From: Chlorops oryzae
Taxonomy: Eukaryota; Arthropoda; Insecta; Diptera; Chloropidae
Assembly: GCA_020466095.1 (NCBI GenBank)
Contig: CM035808.1
Coordinates: forward strand, 74,579,188-74,643,187
Length of the DNA: 64,000 nt
Direction: 5' to 3'
This document shows, piece after piece, positions 43,043-58,100 of this stretch. Under the pieces are notes generated by a model, which was given only the letters and a program-made list of their open reading frames with translations, made no database searches and had not been told where the DNA came from. Numbering within the stretch: position 1 is the stretch's first letter; each line of letters begins with the position of its first letter. Both the position numbers and the translations under genes were made by a program.

Positions 43043-46000
43043 GGTCACACTTTAGTTTTTCGTAATTAACTCCTAAGCCATGAAAGATATCATATTGAAA
43101 TTTAGCATGGACTTGAACCAGGCAAATGTCCGAAAAACTGCATACAAATTTTTTTCGTAGTCCCTTCTTGGGTCGTGGGAAGTGGTTCAGAAGTTTCAAA
43201 AATCACGATTTTTAACGTTTTTTGTGAATAATTTTTTACTATACATCCCAGCTTATTGAAATTTGGTGTGTGTATAGCTACTATGTAGACTTAAGCTTTC
43301 GCTGAATAAAAATTGCGACATCGCTATATTTATGGTCATCATCCTACACATTAGAAAAAAACACTCTTTCTCTTATTCTCATATCTGTATACAAAAATGA
43401 TTTTTTTTTTGCTTCTTCTGATTGTGTATTTTGCCGCCAAATAAAGTCGTCACTTAGGTTAAAATTTGGCCATGACCACCATTCGCGAAATTCGCGAAAA
43501 TTTGATTTTCACTATTTTGAATTGAGTATTTCGCAGCTAAACAAAATGTCCTCTAAGGGTTAAAATTTGATCAAGACCACCATCCGCGAAATTCACAAAA
43601 ATTTGATTTTCACTAGTTTAAATTGAGTATTTCGCTGCTAGACAAAATTACCTCTAACGGTTAAAATTTGATCAAGATCACCATTCGCGATATTCGCGAA
43701 AATTTGATTTTCACAGTTTTGAATTGAGTATTTCGCAGCTAAGCAAAATGTCCTCTAAGGGTTAAAATTTTATCAGGACCACCATTCGCGAAATTTGCGA
43801 AAATTTTATTTTCACTATTTTGAATTGAGGATTTCGCAGCTAAACAATATGTCCTCTAAGGGTTAAAATTTGATCAAGACCACCATCCGCGAAATTCGCG
43901 AAAATTTGATTTTCACTATTTTGAATTGAGTATTTCGAAGCTAAACAAAATGTCCTCTAAGGGTTAAAATTTGATCAAGACCACAATTCGCGAAATTCGC
44001 GAAAATTTGATTTTCACTATTTTGAATTGAGTATTTCGCAGCTAAACAAAATGTACCTCTAACGGTTAAAATTTGATCAAGACCACCATCCGCGAAATTC
44101 ACAAAAATTTGATTTTCACTAGTTTTGAATTGAGTATTTCGCTGCTAGACAAAATTACCTCTAACGGTTAAAATTTGATCAAGACCACCATTCGCGAAAA
44201 TCGCGAAAATTTGATTTTCACTATTTTGAATTGAGTATTTCGCTGCTAGACAAAATTACCTCTAACGGTTGAAATTTGATCAAGACCACCATTCGCGAAA
44301 ATCGCGAAAATTTGATTTTCACTATTTTGAATTCAGTATTTCGCTGCTAGACAAAATTACCTCTAACGGTTGAAAATTTGATCAAGACCACCATTCGCGA
44401 AAATCGCGAAAATTTGATTTTCACTATTTTGAATTGAGTATTTCGCAGCTAGACAAAATGTACCTCTAACGGTTAAAATTTGATCAAGACCACCATTCGC
44501 GAAATTCACAAAAATTTGATTTTCACTATTTTGAATTGAGTATTTCGCAGCTAAACAAAATGTCCTCTAAGGGTTAAAATTTGATCAAGACCACCATCCG
44601 CGAAATTCACAAAAATTTGATTTTCACTAGTTTGAATTGAGTATTTCGCTGCTAGACAAAATTACCTCTAACGGTTAAAATTTGATCAAGACCACCATTC
44701 GCGAAAATCGCGAAAATTTGATTTTCACTATTTTGAATTGAGTATTTCGCTGCTAGACAAAATTACCTCTAACGGTTGAAATTTGATCAAGACCACCATT
44801 CGCGAAAATCGCGAAAATTTGATTTTCACTATTTTGAATTGAGTATTTCGCTGCTAGACAAAATTACCTCTAACGGTTAAAATTTGATCAAGACCACCAT
44901 TCGCGAAAATCGCGAAAATTTGATTTTCACTATTTTGAATTGAGTATTTCGCAGCTAAACAAAATGTCCTCTAAGGGTTAAAATTTGATCAAGACCACCA
45001 TCCGCGAAATTCGCGAAAATTTGATTTTCACTATTTTGAATTGAGTATTTCGCAGCTAAACAAAATGTCCTCTAAGGGTTAAAATTTGATCAAGACCACC
45101 ATCCGCGAAAATTCACAAAATTTGATTTTCACTATTTTGAATTGAGTATTTCGCTGCTAGACAAAATTACCTCTAACGGTTAAAATTTGATCAAGACCAC
45201 CATTCGCGAAAATCGCGAAAATTTGACTTTCACTATTTTGAATTGAGTATTTCGCTGCTAGACAAAATTACCTCTAACGGTTGAAATTTGATCAAGACCA
45301 CCATTCGCGAAAATCGCGAAAATTTGATTTTCACTATTTTGAATTAAGTATTTCGCTGCTAGACAAAATTACCTCTAACGGTTAAAATTTGATCAAGACC
45401 ACCATTCGCGAAATTCACAAAAATTTGATTTTCACTATTTTGAATTGAGTGTTTCGCAGCTAAGCAAAATGTCCTCTAAGGGTTAAAATTTGATCAAGAC
45501 CACCATCCGCGAAATTCACAAAAATTTGATTTTCACTATTTTGAATTGAGTATTTCGCTGCTAGACAAAATTACCTCTAACGGTTGAAATTTGATTAAGA
45601 CCACCATTCGCGAAAATCGCGAAAATTTGATTTTCACTATTTTGAATTGAGTATTTCGCTGCTAACAAAATTACCTCTAACGGTTGAAATTTGATCAAGA
45701 CCACCATTCGCGAAAATCGCGAAAATTTGATTTTCACTATTTTGTTTGAGGATTTCGCAGCAAACAAAATGTCCTCTAAGGGTTAAAATTTGATCAAGAC
45801 CACCATCCGCGAAATTCGCGAAAATTTGATTTTCACTATTTTGAATTGAGTATTTCGAAGCTAAACAAAATGTCCTCTAAGGGTTAAAATTTGATCAAGA
45901 CCACCATCCGCAAATTCACAAAAATTTGAAATTTTCACTATTTAAATTGGTATTTCGCTGCTAGACAAAATTACCTCTAACTTAAAAAATTGATCAAGAT

Positions 46001-47613
46001 CACCATTCGCGAAATTCGCGAAAATTTGATTGTCACAGTTTTGAATTGAGTATTTCGCAGCTAAACAAAATGTCCTCTAAGGGTTAAAATTTGATCAAGA
46101 CCACCATTCGCGAAATTTGCGAAAATTTGATTTTCACTATTTTGAATTGAGGATTTCGCAGCTAAACAAAATGTCCTCTAAGGGTTAAAATTTGATCAAG
46201 ACCACCATCCGCGAAATTTGCAAAAATTTGATTTTCACTATTTTGAATTGAGTATTTCGATGCTAAACAAAATGTCCTCTAAGGGTTAAAATTTGATCAA
46301 GACCACCATCCGCGAAATTCGCGAAAATTTGATTTTCACTATTTGAATTGAGTATTTCGCAGCTAAACAAAATGTCCTCTAAGGGTTAAAATTTGATCAA
46401 GACCACCATCCGCGAAATTCACAAAAATTTGATTTTCACTAGTTTGAATTGAGTATTTCGCTGCTAGACAAAATTACCTCTAACGGTTAAAATTTGATCA
46501 AAACCACCATTCCCGAAAATCGCGAAAATTTGATTTTCACTATTTTGAATTGAGTATTTCGCAGCTAAACAAAATGTCCTCTAAGGGTTAAAAATTTATA
46601 AAGACCACCATTCGCGAAATTCGCAAAAAATTGATTTTATTTTTTTTGAATTGAGTATTTCGCAGCTAAACAAAATGTCCTGTAAGGGTTAAAATTTTAT
46701 CAAGACCACCATTCGCGAAATTCGCAAAAAATTGATTTTCACTATTTTGAATTGAGTATTTCGCAGCTAAACAAAATGTCCTCTAAGGGTTAAAAATTTA
46801 TCATGACCACCATTCGCGAAATTCGCAAAAAATTGATTTTCACTATTTTGAATTGAGTATTTCGCAGCTAAACAAAATGTCCTCTAAGGGTTAAAAATTT
46901 ATCAAGACCACCATTCGCAAAATTCGCAAAAAATTGATTTTCACTATTTTGAATTGATATTTCGCAGAAACAAAATGTCCTCTAAGGGTTAAAAATTTAT
47001 CAAGACCACCATTCGCGAAATTCGCAAAAAATTGACTTTCACTATTTTGAATTGAGTATTTTGCAGCTAAACAAAATGTCCTGTAAGGGTTAAAATTTTA
47101 TCAAGACCACCATTCGCGAAATTCGCAAAAAATTGATTTTCACTTTTTTGAATTGAGTATTTCGCAGCTAAACAAAATGTCCTCTAAGGGTTAAAAATTT
47201 ATCATGACCACCATTCGCGAAATTCGCAAAAAATTGATTTTCACTATTTTGAATTGAGTATTTCGCAGCTAAACAAAATGTCCTCTAAGGGTTAAAAATT
47301 TATCAAGACCACCATTCGCGAAATTCGCAAAAAATTGATTTTCACTATTTTGAATTGAGTATTTCGCAGATAGACATATTGTCCTCTAACGGTTAAAATT
47401 TGACTATGACCACCATTCGCGAAATTTTTTTGCTTAATAATAATCTCGAGTTTTAGAAGCTAAATCGAAGAACAGATAAGGTATAAATAGATATCCAAGC
47501 TAGAACAACGAAAACGGCAGGAATTTTCGTTAAGGTAATGTTTTAACATATTTTAGGCTGAGGAAAAGGTATGTGTGCAATCGGCTTTGCCGATATAAAC
47601 TTCTTTACTTGTT
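42770..47613 (+). mobile_element. DINE-1/Helentron-like element 4
   Basis: Begins exactly where element 3 ends. It has the longest (GTCT)n tract (42897-43041, about 36 units), about 39 satellite monomers of two subfamilies, and a 3' stem-loop 47580-47594 with one G-to-A change just after it. Confidence 0.8.
43466..47427 (+). repeat. satellite array, about 39 monomers, two subfamilies
   Basis: Mixes monomers with GCAGCTAAACAAAATGTCC and monomers with GCTGCTAGACAAAATTACC. From about 46560 only the first kind occurs, in a block like that of element 2. Confidence 0.88.
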
Positions 47614-47875
47614 CTTTCTTCAAATTAAAAACAAAAAAATCGATCGTGAGCGTCGGTTTCGAAAGTAGAGTCGTCTTTAAGTTTATTTAAACCCCGTGGA
47701 CTTGTCCAATCCGTATCGTGATCCTCGTATTGGTAGTGACTAACGTCCATCATCAAAGTTTACACTCAAAGGCGATCGCATACAATTTCGCCGTAAAATC
47801 CCCCCAGGTATGTGACCCTTTGCATCCTTTTCTGAAGTGTGCACGTAGATTTAATATTTTTATTTAATGTAATAT
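47614..47875. other. unique spacer; no gene seen
   Basis: 262 bp of moderately GC sequence unrelated to the other DINE spacers. It contains a CCCCCCAGGTATGTGACC segment that could be a donor-like site. Confidence 0.35.
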
Positions 47876-48009
47876 ATTTTTATACCTTTTCCGAAGGAAA
47901 GGGTATATTAAGTTTGGCACGGAGTATGTAACATACCAAAGGAGTCGCGATAGATATAGACATATATATATATTCTTGATCAGGGTGACAAGAGGAATCG
48001 ATCTAGCCA

Positions 48010-48085
<76 letters not shown>

Positions 48086-48123
48086 GGTCACACTTTAGTT
48101 TTTCGTAATTTACTCAAAAGCCA
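47876..48123 (+). mobile_element. DINE-like element 5, truncated
   Basis: Only the 5' stem-loop, the (GTCT)n tract (48009-48083) and about 40 further bp remain; it stops at AAGCCAT where LTR-like sequence begins. Confidence 0.75.
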
Positions 48124-48712
48124 TTGTTGTGAGTTATGCTCAAACATTTCCCCTTACGTGTCCCCTCTTGCCTCCGCCACTGTACATTGAAAACCAACAG
48201 TGAAATTGCGCAAGTAAATAACAACAACAAAGAACAAGCACTAACGCAATAACCGAGAAATGATCGAGTAAGCAAAATTGCAGCCACGAGCGAATACTAA
48301 AATCAACAGCACCAGTCGCGGTAATATGCAACTCAACATTATTATGTAGGTCGAATGTTCTGAGGTAATATCGGGAACGGACCTACGACAACATTCAAGC
48401 TACCGAAGAAAGTGCATGAAGTCAAAGGGTCGCTGAGAAAACACCAGATCAGCATTATGTTCTTATAAAAGCGGAGCTCGAATCCATGGAAAGGCAGATT
48501 GATCTTAACGTTATTTACGAAGACATCTCAGCTCTATCGCACGTACTTACCAAGAAGCCACGACGATTGGAGTTTAATAGTAAGAATAGGGAAGTTTTCG
48601 AGTATTTAAAAGGAGCTAGGATACATAAGAAACCTTGTTAGACATAAGGATTTATATTTATTAAATAAAAGGATTGTAAACTGACAATCTCATCTTTTAT
48701 TTAAAGGAATAC
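48124..48712 (+). repeat. possible solo LTR
   Basis: Begins TGTTGTGAGTTATGC, has AATAAA at about 48664 and reaches an ACA near 48712. The right end and any target duplication are uncertain. Confidence 0.3.
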
Positions 48713-48976
48713 AGGATTGTATGACGTGCGTACCTATCAAAGTGCCACGGCGTCATACCTTTTAATCCCCGTATCCCAATATTCTCTTCGTCTTTTTGTT
48801 TAGCCTGCTTTTCTTTGTTTTTTGGGGACTGCTACCGTTGCTTTTATTTTATTCTTTTTATTTTATTATTGTTTTTGGGACTGCTACCGTTGCTTTTTGT
48901 TTTATTTACATAAATACCTGCTGTTTGACAATAGGATATGAAAAAAAAAATATTCTACAAGACAAAATAGCCATTT
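48713..48976. other. unique sequence then copy of the DINE spacer
   Basis: The first part is possible LTR leader (GTGCCACGGCGTCATACC). From about 48820 the GGGACTGCTACCGTTGC motif occurs twice and the rest matches 38430-38540. Confidence 0.5.
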
Positions 48977-49110
48977 CTTTTTATACCTTTTCCGAAGGAA
49001 AGGGTATATTAAGTTTGGCACGGAGTATGTAACATACCAAAGGAGTCGCGATAGATATATACATATATATATATTCTTGATCAGGGTGACAAGAGGAATC
49101 GATCTAGCCA

Positions 49111-49166
<56 letters not shown>

Positions 49167-52100
49167 GGTCACACTTTAGTTTTTCGTAATTAACTCCTAA
49201 GCCATGAAAGATATCATATTGAAATTTAGCATGGACTTGAACCAGGCAAATGTCCGAAAAACTGCATACAAATTTTTTTCGTAGTCCCTTCTTGGGTCGT
49301 GGGAAGTGGTTCAGAAGTTTCAAAAATCACGATTTTTAACGTTTTTCGTGAATAACTTTTTTACTATACATCCCAGCTTATTGAAATTTGGTGTGTGTAT
49401 AGCTACTATGTAGACTTAAGCTATCGCTGAATAAAAATTGCGACATCGCTATATTTATGGTCATCATCCTACACATTAGAAAAAAACACTCTTTCTCATA
49501 TCTGTATACAAAAATAATTTTTTTTTTGCTTCTTCTGATTGTGTATTTTGCCGCCAAATAAAGTCGTCACTTAGGTTAAAATTTGGCCATGACCACCATT
49601 CGCGAAATTCGCGAAAATTTGATTTTCACTATTTTGAATTGAGTATTTCGCAGCTAAACAAAATGTCCTCTAAGGGTTAAAATTTGATCAAGACCACCAT
49701 CCGCGAAATTCACAAAAATTTGATTTTCACTAGTTTAAATTGAGTATTTCGCTGCTAGACAAAATTACCTCTAACGGTTAAAATTTGATCAAGATCACCA
49801 TTCGCGAAATTCACGAAAATTTGATTTTCACAGTTTTGAATTGAGTATTTCGCAGCTAAACAAAATGTCCTCTAAGGGTTAAAATTTGATCAAGACCACC
49901 ATCCGCGAAATTCACAAAAATTTGATTTTCACTAGTTTGAATTGAGTATTTCGCTGCTAGACAAAATTACCTCTAACGGTTAAAATTTGATCAAGACCAC
50001 CATTCGCGAAAATCGCGAAAATTTGATTTTCACTATTTTGAATTGAGTATTTCGCTGCTAGACAAAATTACCTCTAACGGTTGAAATTTGATCAAGACCA
50101 CCATTCGCGAAAATCGCGAAAATTTGATTTTCACTATTTTGAATTGAGTATTTCGCTGCTAGACAAAATTACCTCTAACGGTTGAAATTTGATCAAGACC
50201 ACCATTCGCGAAAATCGCGAAAATTTGATTTTCACTATTTTGAATTGAGGATTTCGCGCTAGACAAAATTACCTCTAAGGGTTAAAATTTGATCAAGACC
50301 ACCATCCGCGAAATTCGCGAAAATTTGATTTTCACTATTTTGAATTGAGTATTTCTGCAGCTAAACAAAATGTCCTCTAAGGGTTAAAATTTGATCAAGA
50401 CCACCATCCGCGAAATTCACAAAAATTTGATTTTCACTAGTTTGAATTGAGTATTTCGCTGCTAGACAAAATTACCTCTAACGGTTAAAATTTGATCAAG
50501 ACCACCATTCGCGAAAATCGCGAAAATTTGATTTTCACTATTTTGAATTGAGTATTTCGCTGCTAGACAAAATTACCTCTAACGGTTGAAATTTGATCAA
50601 GACCACCATTCGCAAAAATCGTGAAAATTTGATTTTCACTATTTTGAATTGAGTATTTCGCTGCTAGACAAAATTACCTCTAACGGTTGAAATTTGATCA
50701 AGACCACCATTCGCGAAAATCGCGAAAATTTGATTTTCACTATTTTGAATTGAGTATTTCGCTGCTAGACAAAATTACCTCTAACGGTTAAAATTTGATC
50801 AAGACCACCATTCGCGAAATTCACAAAAATTTGATTTTCACTATTTTGAATTGAGTATTTCGCAGCTAAGCAAAATGTCCTCTAAGGGTTAAAATTTGAT
50901 CAAGACCACCATCCGCGAAATTCGCGAAAATTTGATTTTCACTATTTTGAATTGAGTATTTCGCAGCTAAACAAAATGTCCTCTAAGGGTTAAAATTTGA
51001 TCAAGACCACCATTCGCGAAATTCGCGAAAATTTGATTTTCACTATTTTGAATTGAGTATTTCGCTGCTAGACAAAATTACCTCTAACGGTTGAAATTTG
51101 ATCAAGACCACCATTCGCGAAAATCGCGAAAATTTGATTTTCACTATTTTGAATTGAGTATTTCGCTGCTAGACAAAATTACCTCTAACGGTTAAAATTT
51201 GATCAAGACCACCATTCGCGAAATTCACGAAAATTTGATTTTCACTATTTTGAATTGAGTATTTCGCAGCTAAACAAAATGTCCTCTAAGGGTTAAAATT
51301 TGATCAAGACCACCATCCGCGAAATTCACAAAAATTTGATTTTCACTAGTTTGAATTGAGTATTTCGCTGCTAGACAAAATTACCTCTAACGGTTAAAAT
51401 TTGATCAAGACCACCATTCGCGAAAATCGCGAAAATTTGATTTTCACTATTTTGAATTGAGTATTTCGCTGCTAGACAAAATTACCTCTAACGGTTGAAA
51501 TTTGATCAAGACCACCATTCGCGAAAATCGCGAAAATTTGATTTTCACTATTTTGAATTGAGTATTTCGCTGCTAGACAAAATTACCTCTAACGGTTAAA
51601 ATTTGATCAAGACCACCATTCGCGAAAATCGCGAAAATTTGATTTTCACTATTTTGAATTGAGTATTTCGCTGCTAGACAAAATTACCTCTAAGGGTTAA
51701 AATTTGATCAAGACCACCATCCGCGAAATTCGCGAAAATTTGATTTTCACTATTTTGAATTGAGTATTTCGCAGCTAAACAAAATGTCCTCTAAGGGTTA
51801 AAATTTGATCAAGACCACCATCCGCGAAATTCACAAAAATTTGATTTTCACTAGTTTGAATTGAGTATTTCGCTGCTAGACAAAATTACCTCTAACGGTT
51901 AAAATTTGATCAAGATCACCATTCGCGAAATTCGCGAAAATTTGATTTTCACTATTTTGAATTGAGTATTTCGCTGCTAGACAAAATTACCTCTAACGGT
52001 TGAAATTTGATCAAGACCACCATTCGCAAAAATCGCGAAAATTTGATTTTCACTATTTTGAATTGAGTATTTCGCAGCTAAACAAAATGTCCTCTAAGGG

Positions 52101-55100
52101 TTAAAATTTGATCAAGACCACCATTCGCGAAATTCGCGAAAATTTGATTTTCACTATTTTGAATTGATTATTTCGAAGCTAAACAAAATGTCCTCTAAGG
52201 GTTAAAATTTGATCAAGACCACCATCCGCGAAATTCGCGAAAATTTGATTTTCACTATTTTGAATTGAGTATTTCGAAGCTAAACAAAATGTCCTCTAAG
52301 GGTTAAAATTTGATCAAGACCACCATTCGCGAAATTCGCGAAAATTTGATTTTCACTATTTTGAATTGAGTATTTCGCTGCTAGACAAAATTAGCTCTAA
52401 CGGTTGAAATTTGATCAAGACCACCATTCGCGAAAATCGCGAAAATTTGATTTTCACTATTTTGAATTGAGTATTTCGCTGCTAGACAAAATTACCTCTA
52501 ACGGTTGAAATTTGATCAAGACCACCATTCGCGAAAATCGCGAAAATTTGATTTTCACTATTTTGAATTGAGTATTTCGCTGCTAGACAAAATTACCTCT
52601 AACGGTTAAAATTTGATCAAGACCACCATTCGCGAAATTCACAAAAATTTGATTTTCACTATTTTGAATTGAGTATTTCGCAGCTAAGCAAAATGTCCTC
52701 TAAGGGTTAAAATTTGATCAAGACCACCATCCGCGAAATTCACAAAAATTTGATTTTCACTAGTTTGAATTGAGTATTTCGCTGCTAGACAAAATTACCT
52801 CTACCGGTTAAAATTTGATCAAGACCACCATTCGCGAAAATCGCGAAAATTTGATTTTGACTTTTTTGAATTGAGTATTTCGCTGCTAGCCAAAATTACC
52901 TCTAACGGTTGAAATTTGATCAAGACCACCATTCGCAAAAATCGCGAAAATTTGATTTTCACTATTTTGAATTGAGTATTTCGCTGCTAGACAAAATTAC
53001 CTCTAACGGTTAAAATTTGATCAAGACCACCATTCGCAAAAATCGCGAAAATTTGATTTTCACTATTTTGAATTGAGTATTTCGCTGCTAGACAAAATTA
53101 CCTCTAAGGGTTAAAATTTGATCAAGACCACCATCCGCGAAATTCGCGAAAATTTGATTTTCACTATTTTGAATTGAGTATTTCTCAGCTAAACAAAATG
53201 TCCTCTAAGGGTTAAAATTTGATCAAGACCACCATCCGCGAAATTCACAAAAATTTGATTTTCACTAGTTTGAATTGAGTATTTCGCTGCTAGACAAAAT
53301 TACCTCTAACGGTTAAAATTTGATCAAGACCACCATTCGCGAAAATCGCGAAAATTTGATTTTCACTATTTTGAATTGAGTATTTCGCTGCTAGACAAAA
53401 TTACCTCTAACGGTTGAAATTTGATCAAGACCACCATTCGCAAAAATCGCGAAAATTTGATTTTCACTATTTTGAATTGAGTATTTCGCTGCTAGACAAA
53501 ATTACCTCTAACGGTTGAAATTTGATCAAGACCACCATTCGCGAAAATCGCGAAAATTTGATTTTCACTATTTTGAATTGAGTATTTCGCAGCTAAACAA
53601 AATGTCCTCTAAGGGTTAAAATTTGATCAAGACCACCATTCGCGAAATTCGCGAAAAATTTGATTTTCACTATTTTGAATTGAGTATTTCGCAGCTAAAC
53701 AAAATGTCCTCTAAGGGTTAAAATTTGATCAAGACCACCATCCGCGAAATTCGCGAAAATTTGATTTTCACTATTTTGAATTGAGTATTTCGAAGCTAAA
53801 CAAAATGTCCTCTAAGGGTTAAAATTTGATCAAGACCACCATTCGCGAAATTCGCGAAAATTTGATTTTCACTATTTTGAATTGAGTATTTCGCTGCTAG
53901 ACAAAATTACCTCTAACGGTTGAAATTTGATCAAGACCACCATTCGCGAAAATCGCGAAAATTTGATTTTCACTATTTTGAATTGAGTATTTCGCTGCTA
54001 GACAAAATTACCTCTAACGGTTGAAATTTGATCAAGACCACCATTCGCGAAAATCGCGAAAATTTGATTTTCACTATTTTGAATTGAGTATTTCGCTGCT
54101 AGACAAAATTACCTCTAACGGTTAAAATTTGATCAAGACCACCATTCGCGAAATTCACAAAAATTTGATTTTCACTATTTTGAATTGAGTATTTCGCAGC
54201 TAAGCAAAATGTCCTCTAAGGGTTAAAATTTGATCAAGACCACCATCCGCGAAATTCACAAAAATTTGATTTTCACTAGTTTGAATTGAGTATTTCGCTG
54301 CTAGACAAAATTACCTCTACCGGTTAAAATTTGATCAAGACCACCATTCGCGAAAATCGCGAAAATTTGATTTTGACTTTTTTGAATTGAGTATTTCGCT
54401 GCTAGCCAAAATTACCTCTAACGGTTGAAATTTGATCAAGACCACCATTCGCAAAAATCGCGAAAATTTGATTTTCACTATTTTGAATTGAGTATTTCGC
54501 TGCTAGACAAAATTACCTCTAACGGTTAAAATTTGATCAAGACCACCATTCGCAAAAATCGCGAAAATTTGATTTTCACTATTTTGAATTTGAGTATTTC
54601 GCTGCTAGACAAAATTACCTCTAAGGGTTAAAATTTGATCAAGACCACCATCCGCGAAATTCGCGAAAATTTGATTTTCACTATTTTGAATTGAGTATTT
54701 CTCAGCTAAACAAAATGTCCTCTAAGGGTTAAAATTTGATCAAGACCACCATCCGCGAAATTCACAAAAATTTGATTTTCACTAGTTTGAATTGAGTATT
54801 TCGCTGCTAGACAAAATTACCTCTAACGGTTAAAATTTGATCAAGACCACCATTCGCGAAAATCGCGAAAATTTGATTTTCACTATTTTGAATTGAGTAT
54901 TTCGCTGCTAGACAAAATTACCTCTAACGGTTGAAATTTGATCAAGACCACCATTCGCAAAAATCGTGAAAATTTGATTTTCACTATTTTGAATTGAGTA
55001 TTTCGCTGCTAGACAAAATTACCTCTAACGGTTAAAATTTGATCAAGACCACCATTCGCGAAAATCGCGAAAATTTGATTTTCACTATTTTGAATTGAGG

Positions 55101-58100
55101 ATTTCGCAGCTAAACAAAATGTCCTCTAAGGGTTAAAATTTGATCAAGACCACCATCCGCGAAATTCGCGAAAATTTGATTTTCACTATTTTGAATTGAG
55201 TATTTCGCAGCTAAACAAAATGTCCTCTAAGGGTTAAAATTTGATCAAGACCACCATCCGCGAAATTCACAAAAATTTGATTTTCACTAGTTTAAATTGA
55301 GTATTTCGCTGCTAGACAAAATTACCTCTAACGGTTAAAATTTGATCAAGATCACCATTCGCGAAATTCGCGAAAATTTGATTTTCACTATTTTGAATTG
55401 AGTATTTCGCTGCTAGACAAAATTACCTCTAACGGTTGAAATTTGATCAAGACCACCATTCGCAAAAATCGCGAAAATTTGATTTTCACTATTTTGAATT
55501 GAGTATTTCGCAGCTAAACAAAATGTCCTCTAAGGGTTAAAATTTGATCAAGACCACCATTCGCGAAATTCACAAAAATTTGATTTTCACTATTTTGAAT
55601 TGAATTGAGTATTTCGCAGCTAAGCAAAATGTCCTCTAAGGGTTAAAATTTGATCAAGACCACCATCCGCGAAATTCACAAAAATTTGATTTTCACTAGT
55701 TTGAATTGAGTATTTCGCTGCTAGACAAAATTACCTCTACGGTTAAAATTTGATCAAGACCACCATTCGCGAAAATCGCGAAAATTTGTTTTCACTTTTT
55801 GAATTGAGTATTTCGCTGCTAGCAAAATTACCTCTAACGGTTGAAATTTGATCAAGACCACCATTCGCAAAAATCGCGAAAATTTGATTTTCACTATTTT
55901 GAATTGAGTATTTCGCTGCTAGACAAAATTACCTCTAAGGTTAAAATTTGATCAAGACCACCATTCGCAAAAATCGCGAAAATTTGATTTTCACTATTTT
56001 GAATTGAGTATTTCGCTGCTAGACAAAATTACCTCTAAGGGTTAAAATTTGATCAAGACCACCATCCGCGAAATTCGCGAAAATTTGATTTTCACTATTT
56101 TGAATTGAGTATTTCCAGCTAAACAAAATGTCCTCTAAGGGTTAAAATTTGATCAAGACCACCATCCGCGAAATTCCAAAAATTTGATTTTCACTATTTT
56201 GAATTGAGTATTTCGCTGCTAGACAAAATTACCTCTAACGGTTAAAATTTGATCAAGACCACCATTCGCGAAAATCCGAAAATTTGATTTTCACTATTTT
56301 GAATTGAGTATTTCGCTGGCTAGACAAAATTACCTCTAACGGTTGAAATTTGATCAAGACCACCATTCCGCAAAATTCACAAAAATTTGATTTTCACTAT
56401 TTTGAATTGAGTATTTCGCTGCTAGACAAAATAACCTCTAACGGTTAAAATTTGATCAAGACCACCATTCGCGAAAATCGCGAAAATTTGATTTTCACTA
56501 TTTTGAATTGAGTATTTCGCTGCTAGACAAAATTACCTCTAACGGGTTAAAATTTGATCAAGACCACCATTCGCGAAATTCGCGAAAATTTGATTTTCAC
56601 TATTTTGAATTGAGTATTTCGCTGCTAGACAAAATTACCTCTAACGGTTGAAATTTGATCAAGACCACCATTCGCGAAAATCGCGAAAATTTGATTTTCA
56701 CTATTTTGAATTGAGTATTTCGCTGCTAGACAAAATTACCTCTAACGGTTGAAATTTGATCAAGACCACCATTCGCGAAAATCGCGAAAATTTGATTTTC
56801 ACTATTTTGAATTGAGTATTTCGCTGCTAGACAAAATTACCTCTAACGGTTAAAATTTGATCAAGACCACCATTCGCGAAAATCGCGAAAATTTGATTTT
56901 CACTATTTTGAATTGAGTATTTCGCTGCTAGACAAAATTACCTCTAAGGGTTAAAATTTGATCAAGACCACCATCCGCGAAATTCGCGAAAATTTGATTT
57001 TCACTATTTTGAATTGAGTATTTCGCTGCTAAACAAAATTACCTCTAACGGTTAAAATTTGATCAAGACCACCATTCGCGAAATTCACAAAAATTTGATT
57101 TTCACTATTTTGAATTGAGTATTTCGCTGCTAGACAAAATTACCTCTAACGGTTAAAATTTGATCAAGACCACCATTCGCGAAAATCGCGAAAATTTGAT
57201 TTTCACTATTTTGAATTGAGTATTTCGCTGCTAGACAAAATTACCTCTAACGGTTAAAATTTGATCAAGACCACCATTCGCAAAAATTCACAAAAATTTG
57301 ATTTTCACTATTTTGAATTGAGTATTTCGCTGCTAGACAAAATTACCTCTAAGGGTTAAAATTTGATCAAGACCACCATTCCGCGAAATTCGCGAAAATT
57401 TGATTTTCACTATTTTGAATTGAGTATTTCGCTGCTAGACAAAATTACCTCTAACGGTTAAAATTTGATCAAGACCACCATTCGCGAAAATCGCGAAAAT
57501 TTGATTTTCACTATTTTGAATTGAGTATTTCGCTGCTAGACAAAATTACCTCTAACGGTTGAAATTTGATCAAGACCACCATTCGCGAAAATCGCGAAAA
57601 TTTGATTTTCACTATTTTGAATTGAGTATTTCGCTGCTAGACAAAATTACCTCTAACGGTTGAAATTTGATCAAGACCACCATTCGCGAAAATCGCGAAA
57701 ATTTGATTTTCACTATTTTGAATTGAGTATTTCGCTGCTAGACAAAATGTCCTCTAAGGTTAAAATTTGATCAAGACCACCATCCGCGAAATTCACAAAA
57801 ATTTGATTTTCACTAGTTTGAATTGAGTATTTCGCTGCTAGACAAAATTACCTCTAACGGTTAAAATTTGATCAAGACCACCATTCGCGAAAATCCCGAA
57901 AATTTGATTTTCACTATTTTGAATTGAGTATTTCGCTGGTAGACAAAATTACCTCTAACGGTTGAAATTTGATCAGACCACCATCCGCAAAATTCACAAA
58001 AATTTGATTTTCACTATTTTGAATTGAGTATTTCGCTGCTAGACAAAATAACCTCTAACGGTTGAAATTTGATCAAGACCACCATTCGCGAAAATCGCGA

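Noticed and set aside
36896..49164. Frames made of repeated SVCL or DRQT units
   Set aside because: They are translations of the (GTCT)n microsatellites and have no independent support.
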